Positions 39,101-45,888 of a DNA stretch of 64,000 nt are shown one piece after another. A program made the translations under genes and the position numbers. Position 1 is the stretch's first letter. Every line of letters begins with the position of its first letter. This DNA is from Leguminivora glycinivorella (lineage: Eukaryota; Arthropoda; Insecta; Lepidoptera; Tortricidae): assembly GCF_023078275.1 (NCBI RefSeq), contig NC_062990.1, positions 12,725,549-12,789,548 of the forward strand. The letters run 5' to 3'. The notes under the pieces were generated by a model, which worked only from the letters and a program-made list of their open reading frames with translations, was not told the DNA's origin and searched no databases.

Positions 39101-41516
39101 TCAAGCACATCCGAAGCGTGACAGACGGGAATCACGTTTCGTTATTAGCAATAACTCACAATATCTTTATTGCTTACATGTATAATTTAGTAAAAAATTG
39201 TGTTTATTGGAATTCCGTAGAAATTTCAAAAAAATCCGTAGGTCTGTGTTGAAGCCCCGAAATCCGTAGATCTACAGACTTTTCCGTAGATCTGGCTACG
39301 CTGATTGGCCCACAAATATACTTGAAAATTCGATTCTTGTTAGCAAGAGCGCATAACGAGTATTCACACACTTTACAGTACATAATATGAGCCCTTTATC
39401 TTGTTGATGTTGCGACCTCACAAGTAATGAACAATTCTGCGAAGTAGTGCATAAAAACACTAATTATCTATTATCACTTATTTTTCACAATTTTGTATGC
39501 TTCCAGAATGCCACAAAACTTCGCCTCGTGGGCTTCGAGCAGCTCCAATGGCGTCAACGAAAAGTCTGGCACCGCTTCCGCATACGATTCACAGAAATAA
39601 TGGGAAAACTGGAGCTATGGCAGTCTCCCATGAGGGAAATAGAAGGCAGCTTCGGCACCGGTGTAGTATCCTACTTCCTCTTCCTGCGCTGGCTGTTATT
39701 CCTAAACCTAGTAATATCATTAGTAGTAATCACCTTCCTAATATTACCAAAGACTTTACTAGTCGAAGACCCTCAAGAATGTAATGAGAACTTCCCTAAT
39801 TCTACTGAATGTTGTTCTGAAGCGTATTTGCAAAGGAATTTAACTGATAGTAATATTTTCCTTGACATAATACAAGGAACTGGGTGGATGGAGAGAACAT
39901 TTTTGTTCTATGGTGTGTATAGCAACCAAATATATACGTATTTCTTAGAGGGTCTGCTTAATTCACAAATGTATTATAATATGAAATTGGCGTATATATT
40001 AGTACCTATATCTTGGGCATTACTGTCTTTGATAGCTATAGTGAAAACCGGAGCAAAAGGTTTCAAAGAGAGGCTAGTTGAAAGCGAAGGACAATTCTAT
40101 ATGTATTGTAACTTGGTTTTTGGTGGATGGGACTTTTGTATACATAATGACAAGTCAGCTAAAATAAAACACAAGGCGATATACAACGAGGTAAAAGGTT
40201 GTTTAGAACAGGAGAGATTCAAAGAGGAAAAACAACTTAGGAGCAGGGAAACTCAAATACTGTTGCATTTAAAACGTATTTTCATCAACTTGATCGTGTT
40301 TGCCATATTAATAGCCTCGGGCATACTTATTTATCTAACATTTAACTATACTATAGATAAACTCGGAGAGAGTCTAAGTAACGACCCGAATTTGCCATCA
40401 AATTTCGACGCTGCGAACGCAACGCAAGCGCAACATTTTTCGACATTAAAGTTATTCAGAGAAGGAGCGATTTCCTTCAGTCAACTGCAGACGACTTTAC
40501 TAGAGTTCCTTCCATACATTTGCATCGTCGCTCTAAACATTATTGTACCAGAACTATTCAGTTATTTAATCAAATTTGAAGATTATACTCCGGCAAGTGT
40601 CATTATAGTGACTTTACTCAGAACTGTGTTGCTCAGGCTGTCTTCCTTAGGCGTTCTTTTAAGCCAAATATATCACAGAATCACAGGACCAAATGGAGTC
40701 GCATGTGCTTATAACAACGATAACTTCGCTTTAGACTGCTGGGAGACTTACGTCGGACAACAATTATACAAATTGATAATCACAGACTTCGCATTACAAT
40801 TCTTTACAACTTTCTTTATAAATCTACCCAGAGCGTTCATAGCGCGGCATACAGTGAGTAGATGCTTCAAAATCATTGGCGAACAAGACTTTTACCTACC
40901 CAAACATGTCTTAGACATAGTTTACACTCAAACTATAATATGGATGGGTGCATTCTTCTGTCCATTCCTACCTATAATGGGGACTGTTTTTTATTTTATA
41001 ATATTTTACGTGAAAAAATTCACTTGTTTAGTGAATTGCACGCCGTCGCCAGTTGTTTATAAAGCATCTAAATCTAAAAGTCTCTTCATGTCCGTATTAC
41101 TTCTAGGTTTCGTTGTGTCTATCGTTCCGGTAGCTTACTCTATCGCCGAGATATATCCTTCAGTCAACTGTGGGCCTTATAGAGGTTGGGCCACAGTTTG
41201 GTCATTTGCTGTGAGCACTTTTGACAAACTCCCGCCTGCTATAGGAGAATTTGTCTTCTTTATTGGAACATCAACTTTTGCGATTCCTGCGTTCGCTGTA
41301 ATGCTATTCGCTTTATATTACTATTGGGCGGTAGCAGCGGCGAACAGGCATATGGTGGTAGTTTTAAAGAACCAGCTAGTGTTAGAAGGGCATGATAAGC
41401 AGTTTCTACTGAACAGGCTGAGTGCGTTTATAAGGCAGCATCAGAAACGGTGTGAGAGGCGGAATAGAGCTAGTTTTGCGGACGATGACTCGTCTATTAG
41501 ACAAAGTTCGAGGTAG
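25383..41516 (+). CDS. Tmc: Transmembrane channel-like (TMC) protein, four coding exons
   Basis: Joined exons 25383-25560, 28612-28719, 37162-37262 and 39507-41516 give 2397 bases, 798 residues plus stop, with phases 1, 1 and 0 matching at each junction. TMC proteins are multi-pass membrane proteins; some paralogues form the pore of mechanotransduction channels. Residues 1-170 are a hydrophilic cytosolic N-terminus with the family's PMSQKRDLKAR-type segment before the membrane part (GSFGTGVVSYFLFLRW). Nine obvious hydrophobic segments lie near residues 180-209, 289-309, 387-408, 460-485, 492-517, 550-574, 603-629, 655-675 and 710-737; the family has about ten. The signature CWETYVGQQLYKLIITDF is at about 540-557. 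GGWDFCIHN at about 335-343 resembles vertebrate TMC5/TMC7, so a TMC5/7-type orthologue is likelier than TMC1/2. An acceptor at 25366, before the ATG, implies an untranslated upstream exon not located. Two polyadenylation signals follow the stop. Confidence 0.85.
25632..25742 (+). pseudogene. Tandem duplicate of TMC exon 1 (copy 2, frame open)
   Basis: About 110 bp differing from exon 1 at four bases, two of them silent (EFYQELYP becomes EFYQDLYP; FDNLQ becomes FDSLQ). The GTAAGT donor is kept. No acceptor in the right phase precedes it: the AG before GGAGTTC gives the wrong frame after a phase-1 donor. It is therefore probably not spliced in. The repeat period is about 182 bp. Confidence 0.75.
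25791..25862 (+). pseudogene. Tandem duplicate of TMC exon 1 (copy 3, decayed)
   Basis: The middle of the unit is deleted and CTTCAGAGA has become CTGTAGAGA, an in-frame stop. The GTAAGT donor remains. Confidence 0.75.
25875..26132 (+). mobile_element. SINE-like repeat family D
   Basis: Full copy from GGCTACCAGAGCTCAACGAA to GTTTGCCACCGACTACTATA and an A tail. It was inserted between copies 3 and 4 of the TMC exon-1 duplication, so it is younger than the duplication. Confidence 0.65.
26201..26304 (+). pseudogene. Tandem duplicate of TMC exon 1 (copy 4, frameshifted)
   Basis: Homologous to exon 1 but with deletions after TTGTACCC that break the frame. GCGAGAA|GTAAGT is retained. Confidence 0.7.
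26440..26700 (-). mobile_element. tRNA-derived SINE (family F), variant
   Basis: Minus-strand copy in TMC intron 1. B-box complement GGATTCGAACCC and A-box region CTACCGAGAGCCAG are near the right end. The middle (GACTATGGGTGCTAAGCGAC-like) differs from the other copies and may mark a subfamily. Confidence 0.65.
26775..28556. mobile_element. Long-arm fold-back element, Mutator-like
   Basis: Nearly identical inverted arms of 742 bp (26775-27516) and 744 bp (27813-28556) surround a 296-bp centre. The ends are GTGTGTGTGTGGATTGAGTG and its complement. A perfect 9-bp duplication ATGTATGAG lies at 26766-26774 and 28557-28565, which points to the Mutator superfamily. Each arm contains four spaced GCTCACTCARTCCACAC-like motifs (one reading TCAGTTCTCAC) interleaved with TTTAGTAAAA. 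It is non-coding. The right end lies 55 bp before TMC exon 2. Confidence 0.85.
27522..27583. repeat. Perfect 26-bp hairpin in the fold-back centre
   Basis: The arms CCGGATTTGTAAGTGGGAGC... at 27522-27547 and their exact complement at 27558-27583 surround a 10-base loop. It may be a nested micro-MITE or a structural part of the host element. Confidence 0.8.
28612..28719 (+). CDS. Tmc: TMC coding exon 2
   Basis: 108 bp after the acceptor ATTTGTTTCAG; the donor is TCAG|GTAGGT. It encodes an Arg/Ser/Thr-rich cytosolic stretch, TTTVKRVRSQNERRQSTYAR to MLPDLS. Entry and exit are both phase 1. Confidence 0.75.
28858..29346. mobile_element. hAT-type non-autonomous transposon
   Basis: Perfect inverted ends TAGGGTTGCAAAAAAA and complement, with the 8-bp duplication TGCCAGAG at 28850-28857 and 29347-29354. 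Long A/T homopolymers sit inside both ends. No transposase. In TMC intron 2. Confidence 0.8.
29664..29905 (+). repeat. Dispersed repeat family G
   Basis: ACATTACGATACAAGTGCGT, TTTTCGCACGTGTATCGTAC and AATGAACCACTTCTCG are the family landmarks. Related copies are at 30305, 37673, 44832 and (diverged) 6175. Confidence 0.6.
30148..30288. mobile_element. Hairpin MITE (GATCCGATAT family)
   Basis: Inverted ends GTCCGTTTTCACATTATCCG and its near-complement surround a short core. One half of the same family is seen at about 43900-43985. Confidence 0.65.
30305..30482 (+). repeat. Dispersed repeat family G
   Basis: Shorter copy of the 29664 repeat with the same order of landmarks. Confidence 0.6.
30520..30707 (+). 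promoter_or_regulatory. Candidate TATA promoter with a mini first exon
   Basis: TATATAAAG at 30521 is followed 25 bp later by an initiator-like TCAGT (A at 30546). About 150 bases on comes ATGGAAACAG and then GTAATG, a usable donor. The ten coding bases end in phase 1, which fits the phase of TMC exon 3 and would give a short-N-terminus TMC starting M-E-T-E-N-L-S. A chance occurrence or a transposon promoter cannot be excluded. Confidence 0.3.
30717..34003. mobile_element. 3.3-kb fold-back element with tandem-repeat arms
   Basis: The ends TAGACCCAGAGCCCAGGCCC and the complement of TAGATCAAGAGCCCAGGCCC are flanked by TAT on each side. The left arm holds three tandem units of about 393-398 bp, starting at 30977, 31370 and 31768 (TAACTTTTACCAGACGCGAC). 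The right arm holds two complete units and one partial, inverted. About 575 bp of unique AT-rich DNA (32165-32738) forms the loop. Identical 75-codon frames on opposite strands are mirror images of the arms, not genes. Confidence 0.8.
34268..34680 (+). repeat. Dispersed repeat family A
   Basis: The most complete copy in this orientation, with the full CGAGCGAAGCGAGTGGTTCG palindrome. Confidence 0.6.
34885..35831 (+). repeat. Dispersed repeat family K, interrupted
   Basis: It runs from GGGTTCCGTAGTCAACTGGG through a (CCGT)n tract and TGATATATTGTTGGATAGGT to CTACACTGAGCGTGGCCCGA. It is interrupted by the family L repeat at 35266-35690. A second copy lies in reverse at 47142-47706. Probably a non-autonomous DNA transposon. 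Confidence 0.6.
35266..35690. repeat. Dispersed repeat family L, nested in family K
   Basis: Nearly identical to 24893-25347, hence a recently dispersed family. It includes the same tRNA-like minus-strand segment. Confidence 0.65.
36013..36290 (+). repeat. Dispersed repeat family C
   Basis: AACCCCCGACGCAAAAACGA start, long (CTGT)n tract, TTTTCAAAATTTTAATTTTG end. Confidence 0.65.
36314..36567 (+). mobile_element. tRNA-derived SINE (family F)
   Basis: A-box-like TGGCCTAGTCGGTAGTAG, B-box-like GGGTTCAAATCCC, and the standard body and TTTATTTA tail. In TMC intron 2. Confidence 0.7.
36705..36965 (-). mobile_element. tRNA-derived SINE (family J)
   Basis: Minus-strand body of the 53487 SINE with CATCATCATCCATCTTGCGT at its tail end. 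It directly abuts the family C fragment that follows. Confidence 0.6.
36967..37127 (-). repeat. Dispersed repeat family C, truncated
   Basis: GTTAAGAACACTCCCGACTA to TTTTGCGTCGGGGGTT. It ends about 34 bp before the TMC exon-3 acceptor. Confidence 0.6.
37162..37262 (+). CDS. Tmc: TMC coding exon 3
   Basis: 101 bp after GTCGATTTACAG; the donor is TTACAG|GTATTC. With the G left by exon 2 it encodes ENLSNEERTWEEIMQIKAMP through QKRDLKARLQ, the conserved cytosolic segment before the first membrane helix. Only about 34 bp of non-repeat intron precede it and 6 bp follow it. Confidence 0.8.
37269..37640 (-). mobile_element. RTE-type LINE 3' fragment
   Basis: On the minus strand, degenerate coding sequence reads AMERAMLCIK, IRNAEIRRRT-like, KMELGGTW and WTDDIRKIAGHKWM, the C-terminal region of RTE-type endonuclease/reverse transcriptases. 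It ends in an (ATG)n tail, seen as CATCATCAT on the plus strand. Frameshifts and stops are present. The tail starts 6 bp after the TMC exon-3 donor. Confidence 0.7.
37673..37893 (+). repeat. Dispersed repeat family G
   Basis: TTACGATACAAGTGCGGAGA through CCGCACGTGTATCGTACGAC to ATATGTACTGAAAAA. In TMC intron 3. Confidence 0.6.
38228..38299 (+). promoter_or_regulatory. U2 snRNA gene promoter (PSE region), copy 1
   Basis: The block GAAATCGTACATCGCGGTGT then TAAGATTTTTCCTGATT (about -69 to -32 from the U2 start) is shared almost base for base by all three U2 copies, together with a GATGTCGCT...CCTCCAGTGG segment further out. Its position fits the insect proximal sequence element for RNA polymerase II snRNA genes. 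There is no TATA box. The promoter role is inferred. Confidence 0.7.
38330..38515 (+). ncRNA. U2: U2 spliceosomal snRNA, copy 1 (in TMC intron 3)
   Basis: 186 nt starting ATCGCTTCTCGGCCTTTTGG. It contains the branch-point-pairing GTGTAGTATCTGTTC, the stem-loop II region, the Sm site GATTTTTG and the 3' stem-loops ending CCGCCGGGATTGGCCC. U2 pairs with the intron branch site in the spliceosome. It lies in the sense direction of TMC. A hAT transposon begins at the next base, so the original 3' flank with any 3' processing signal has been moved to 39304. Confidence 0.93.
38516..39303. mobile_element. hAT-type transposon at the 3' end of U2 copy 1
   Basis: 788 bp with inverted ends CAGTGTTGCCAGAT and the complement of CAGCGTAGCCAGAT. 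The 8-bp duplication ATTGGCCC lies at 38508-38515 and 39304-39311, and is the last 8 bases of U2. Subterminal CCGTAGA/TCTACGG repeats occur at both ends. It is non-coding. The displaced flank after 39304 (ATTGGCCCACAAATATACTT) matches the natural 3' flank of U2 copy 3. Confidence 0.88.
38974..39096. mobile_element. Hairpin MITE nested in the hAT element
   Basis: Inverted ends GGCCGGCAACAGACAG and CTCGTCTGTAGCCGGCC, with AT-rich inverted interior (TTCATAATCTTAAAAAAAAT). Confidence 0.6.
39507..41516 (+). CDS. Tmc: TMC coding exon 4 (membrane domain)
   Basis: 2010 bp without introns, encoding residues 130-798, including every transmembrane segment and the TMC signature. The acceptor is TATGCTTCCAG|AATGCC in phase 0. 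An upstream in-frame ATG at 39447 lies in intron sequence and is not the start. Confidence 0.88.
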   Translation, partial: NATKLRLVGFEQLQWRQRKVWHRFRIRFTEIMGKLELWQSPMREIEGSFGTGVVSYFLFLRWLLFLNLVISLVVITFLILPKTLLVEDPQECNENFPNSTECCSEAYLQRNLTDSNIFLDIIQGTGWMERTFLFYGVYSNQIYTYFLEGLLNSQMYYNMKLAYILVPISWALLSLIAIVKTGAKGFKERLVESEGQFYMYCNLVFGGWDFCIHNDKSAKIKHKAIYNEVKGCLEQERFKEEKQLRSRETQILLHLKRIFINLIVFAILIASGILIYLTFNYTIDKLGESLSNDPNLPSNFDAANATQAQHFSTLKLFREGAISFSQLQTTLLEFLPYICIVALNIIVPELFSYLIKFEDYTPASVIIVTLLRTVLLRLSSLGVLLSQIYHRITGPNGVACAYNNDNFALDCWETYVGQQLYKLIITDFALQFFTTFFINLPRAFIARHTVSRCFKIIGEQDFYLPKHVLDIVYTQTIIWMGAFFCPFLPIMGTVFYFIIFYVKKFTCLVNCTPSPVVYKASKSKSLFMSVLLLGFVVSIVPVAYSIAEIYPSVNCGPYRGWATVWSFAVSTFDKLPPAIGEFVFFIGTSTFAIPAFAVMLFALYYYWAVAAANRHMVVVLKNQLVLEGHDKQFLLNRLSAFIRQHQKRCERRNRASFADDDSSIRQSSR

Positions 41517-41623
41517 TCTGGTTTTTAATCGTGTAGGGCATTTCTATTTAAAGTTGTACCTCCAACTTTTGGGTTACAATTTTCATATTTATATCCATTT
41601 AGATTTACATAATCATTGCCGGG

Positions 41624-42227
41624 AATAAAATAAAAATTCAAGTTTTTTTAGGTTGCTGAATAAGTGTATATATTCTGTATTGAATTGTGTTATAAAGTAT
41701 ATTTGTATTTTATTTAAGGGTACAACTTTAAAATTGAAATATTCTGGGACTGGGATGCGAAAATATCTACAAATAGTAAATGAATAGTAAAATAGATTTT
41801 CAATCGTTTCATAAGTACACTATTAATTACGTTGAGACTATATTTAATTTTAAATCTTTAAAAGTATTATTAAATTGTTTTTTTGCATTAATATAAAGAG
41901 ATACAAAAAGATGTGTAACGCATAGGTATTATATGATTGTCTCTTTCTTTTTGTAAGGTAAATAATATCAAAGTAATGTATACATTTGAATATAATGAAA
42001 TATTTGTGTATATGGTTTTGAAGACTTGTTTTTAACGAAATTATGTCTAACATCGATTTAAAAGCCCCAAATTATTTACAATACGTGTTTTTTTATATAA
42101 ATTGTCTCAATTTTTTAAACTTTGGCTCACATTCTCTTCCATTTTCCCTTAGCGAATGTTTCTTAATGTTTTATTGTATTTATAGTAAATATGTAAATTT
42201 TGTATGATAACTGTAATTATAAATAAA
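41624..42227 (+). terminator. TMC 3' UTR polyadenylation signals
   Basis: AATAAA occurs at 41624-41629, 108 bp after the stop codon, and again at 42222-42227. Either could end the transcript. Confidence 0.45.
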
Positions 42228-42462
42228 AGGCTGCTAGTCAAGTAAGATTAACTCCATGCAGTGTCTGGGGCAAATGCCAAATGAGTCAAATGACGCAAAA
42301 GGGTACCTATACTTTATTACGCGGTTATGCCATAAAAAATCAACTAGTAATCGACTATTTCGATAACCCACAATAAGATACCTTTTACTACATTAAACCG
42401 TCACAAATATTGGTTTTTTTTAACTGTGTCAAAATGGTAATGGTGATACTTTGACAGAACCA

Positions 42463-42581
42463 GCAGGATTAGCACATGATAGACTACCCGTCCTTGTGTC
42501 ATTAATACAATTAGAAGAAGACGTGTGTGACTATCTCGCGGCGACATGCTCTCGCGGCAATCATGTGCTAACTCTGCTGAG
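42463..42581. mobile_element. Hairpin MITE
   Basis: CAGCAGGATTAGCACATGAT at the left is mirrored by ATCATGTGCTAACTCTGCTG at the right. Confidence 0.55.
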
Positions 42582-42599
42582 ACGAAAAATCTATGAAGG

Positions 42600-43890
42600 A
42601 ATCCTTTTAATTAAGTTTTAAAAGTTTCACTAGATGGCGTTTCACTAGTACTCATTTGATATATAAATAAATAAATAAGTTTCACTACATCTTAAAACTT
42701 GAACCCAGACACTGCAATATTTTATATTCCTATAGATCCAAACTGAATGATCTCTTATGTATATTGTATAACTTGAACTGTTGAAATTATGAATTACGTT
42801 AAATTTACTAGTTATCATACCGACATAGATGTATATTATGAGATTTTTTAATACTTAAGACACATTTATTCTTCAATGTTTTTGTTTTACTACTAATATT
42901 AAATATACAATAGTTCTACTTGTGTTTATTTTAATATCAATGTGAAAATATGTATAACTGATATTTATCCTATTTGTTTCCGAGGCTTGAATTTTATTAA
43001 ATTATACGCACAAGTTAGTAATTTTTATAATGCTTTTACTTAGTGCCAAATTTTGTTAGATTTTTATACATTTAAATGTTTTGTTAGTGAAATATTTCTG
43101 AGTTGTAACAAATAAAATACTCAGTGTAGAGTCTAGCATTTTAATATTAAAGTGACAAGTAATGAACATGGCACATGAATTAAACACATTATTTATTTAT
43201 TTATTTAAAAGAATTTCGAACATGGTTTTTGCAAAACAATGAAGAGTGAATTCTTGTTCAAGAGTTTTTTCAAAAATAAGATATTAGGATGTTACTAAGA
43301 GTTTTAATTTTTTTACTACAATCCAGTATTTTATTATATTTATGAAGTCTTCCTGTGTAAGAAAAGGTTACATAATTTTAATTTAGGAAACGAATTAAAA
43401 CATGATTTTTTTTAACTTCTAAAAATTAACTTCTATGACAATATACTTAGTTAAAAAAAAATTTATGATTACTCTCTGTAGCTATAAACCAGAGCACAAC
43501 ACACTTTCTCAAATGCATAAGTTTATTGCTCAAATACTAGATTTTTTGTATGTAGATATAACCAGGTGTAACACTAAATATTTGCCATAACGTGCCAGAT
43601 ACCGTAGCATAAATATAATACATATTTAATAAGACGCAATACGTACCGTAAAATGTAAAGTATCAAAACGTTTTATGCCACCGCATGCTCTTATACGTTC
43701 AGTTTCACGAACAAAATATAATTATGAACACGACTCTTAATTTTATAAGCATTAACGCATGTTCAGATATTTCTGCTTGCGTAAGAACGTAGATGTATTT
43801 TTATTTCGTCGAATTTATTTTTATATTTTTGGAAATTTTGTTACTTTGTTTACTCAGAATCTTGAGCTTTTTCATACTAGTCTAGAGTTA
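42600..43890. other. TMC-Arp2 intergenic region, AT-rich
   Basis: No coding exon or RNA gene was recognised. Several AATAAA motifs are present. Confidence 0.4.
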
Positions 43891-44010
43891 GCTTTATCAC
43901 ATTATCAGATCCGATATCGGATGTAGGACCGATATCCCATATATGAAAGTCGCCATCTTTGATTTTTTGCCTTTTAAATCCTTCCTTTGTTCTCTGAGAA
44001 AATGTAAATC

Positions 44011-44236
44011 AGGGACCGATTTTTGAATTTCGAACGCACGAATTCGCCGTTCGAAAGTCTGTGGAAAACGACGTAAACGACGATTTTTGAAAGTGCGGCT
44101 AGTAATTTTAAAACTAGTGGTAATGACCACTCATTTTCGATTCTGTTAGTAGAATTTAAATCGTTAGTAGTGGAGATATCATTGAACAAATTTCACGAAA
44201 TCGAATGGCAGAGATTCAAAAATCGGCCCCTCTGTG
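44011..44236. mobile_element. MITE with CAG...CTG ends
   Basis: CAGGGACCGATTTTTGAATT at the left and ATTCAAAAATCGGCCCCTCTG (given 3' end of plus strand) form inverted ends typical in style of hAT. No convincing flanking duplication was seen. Confidence 0.55.
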
Positions 44237-44831
44237 TAGTATTATTTTTTCTCCTGAGGAATCGAAAGAGCTCATGATTTTGAATAGAAAAAGTAAAAAA
44301 TCCCAAACAAAAAAATAAAAATCTGCCGTTTAAAAAATAAAATATGTTGTAATGTTATGTAGGTGGCGCCAAACGTGTTGAAACTATTAGCTTCCCAAAA
44401 CGTCCGCTAGATGTAGTGAGTAGACATGAAATAACGTTTTGAACCATTTTATTGACCCACTGCCGATTGTAACAATAGATTTGTATGATTTACTGTAACT
44501 TTTATACACGATTCCATGAAATAGACTTCAGTTAGCATTTTTAAACGTAACTTATTATGTGTATTTATATGTACATATAACAGTAACACTGTATTTGTTC
44601 TTATACATAATAAAAATGTTTAGTACCGAACCCTTTTTTCATTACTTACCAACCAGGATTATATAGGATTTACAGGCTCCAGTCTCCATACGTGTCCATA
44701 CTAAGAATCGTACCTCCCATTTTTTGCGACACCTATTTTTCAACGTATTGACTTGATAATATTATGATATTAAAATAAAGAAGCATGTCATTTGTTCTTA
44801 TAAAAAATAAAAACACGCGCATATATTTCGA

Positions 44832-45065
44832 GAATAGTACATTACGATACAAGTGCGTAAAAAAGGAAGCTCGGAACGAGCGGCGATAAATTAAAACACG
44901 ACCGAAGGGAGTGTTTTAAATCGACACGAGTTACGAATTTCCTTTTCGCACGTGTATCGTACGACGTTTTTCAGTACAGATGAGCCTCCGAAATTTCGAC
45001 CTAGCATATAATGAACCACTTCTCGCACTAGTGCGTAAAAAAAATACCATCTGTACTGAAAAATA
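44832..45065 (+). repeat. Dispersed repeat family G
   Basis: Well-preserved copy from ACATTACGATACAAGTGCGT to CCATCTGTACTGAAAAA. Confidence 0.6.
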
Positions 45066-45219
45066 TGATTTTGGTTACTTCCAGGCTGCGAAACAGCGCC
45101 ATGTAGTTTAAGCCTATAAAGCCCATACATTTCAGGGGTACGCTTTTTTGTATGGGTTTTGTCTATCCCGTATTAGGTCCTTGCGTACCAATTATTTTGT
45201 TGGTGTCAAAAGGTCTTAA

Positions 45220-45325
45220 CCCTTAAATGCATAGTGATGTATATATGCATCATGCATTTTGACTATTGACAGCATGTCAAAATTCCAATTTGAATAAATA
45301 TTTGTCAAGGTCATGCATTTAAGGG
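45220..45325. mobile_element. piggyBac-like MITE
   Basis: Inverted ends CCCTTAAATGCAT and ATGCATTTAAGGG are flanked by TTAA at 45216-45219 and 45326-45329. TTAA targeting with CCC/GGG ends is the piggyBac hallmark. It is 106 bp and non-coding. Confidence 0.75.
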
Positions 45326-45846
45326 TTAAGCATATTATTGCCCTAATACGTTATAAAATTGTATTATAACTCGCTACGATTCAGTTTTTTTTCTATATAA
45401 TAATATGAGTTAAAGTTTGTTCCGCTTAAATTCGACTTTACCATTTTCTAGAATTTTTATTTTGATAGGGTAAATAAATAAAGTAGATGTATTATTACTT
45501 ATTTTTATTTAGACTATACACGATTGCTTATTGATTTGTGAAAAATGTCACATAATACATAAATTCATCATTTTAAACAATAAATGCAGAAGAATTAACA
45601 GTCTTTATGAAATACATGTCTTGTCATTTTATTTATCTGCTAAGTACATTTTTGTGAATTTTCAAATAATTTGAGCTTAATTTGCTTTTAATAGTTAAAT
45701 TACCATGGATAGGTTTTTAAATAGTATTTTATTTGAATTAATCTCATATCTAGAATGTACGGTTAAATTATCTTACCAGAAGTTGAAATCATAATAATAG
45801 TAAAGGGAATCATACATTTTTACAATAATAATTAAATGTCAATAAA

Positions 45847-45888
45847 TTAACTTGCGCGGGGTCCCAGTTTTCTTAAGCACGCGAGACC
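45847..45888 (-). CDS. Arp2: Arp2 exon 10 (terminal)
   Basis: 13 codons and TAA after acceptor TTTTCAG. It encodes GLACLRKLGPRAS; L..KLG matches the Arp2 C-terminus but the rest is diverged, making this the least certain exon. Confidence 0.75.
   Translation of the reverse strand, partial: GLACLRKLGPRAS

Noticed and set aside
39447..39506. Start codon of a 689-residue single-exon TMC at 39447
   Set aside because: The 20 extra residues lie before a good acceptor (TTCCAG at 39506), and upstream exons join in frame with conserved TMC sequence.
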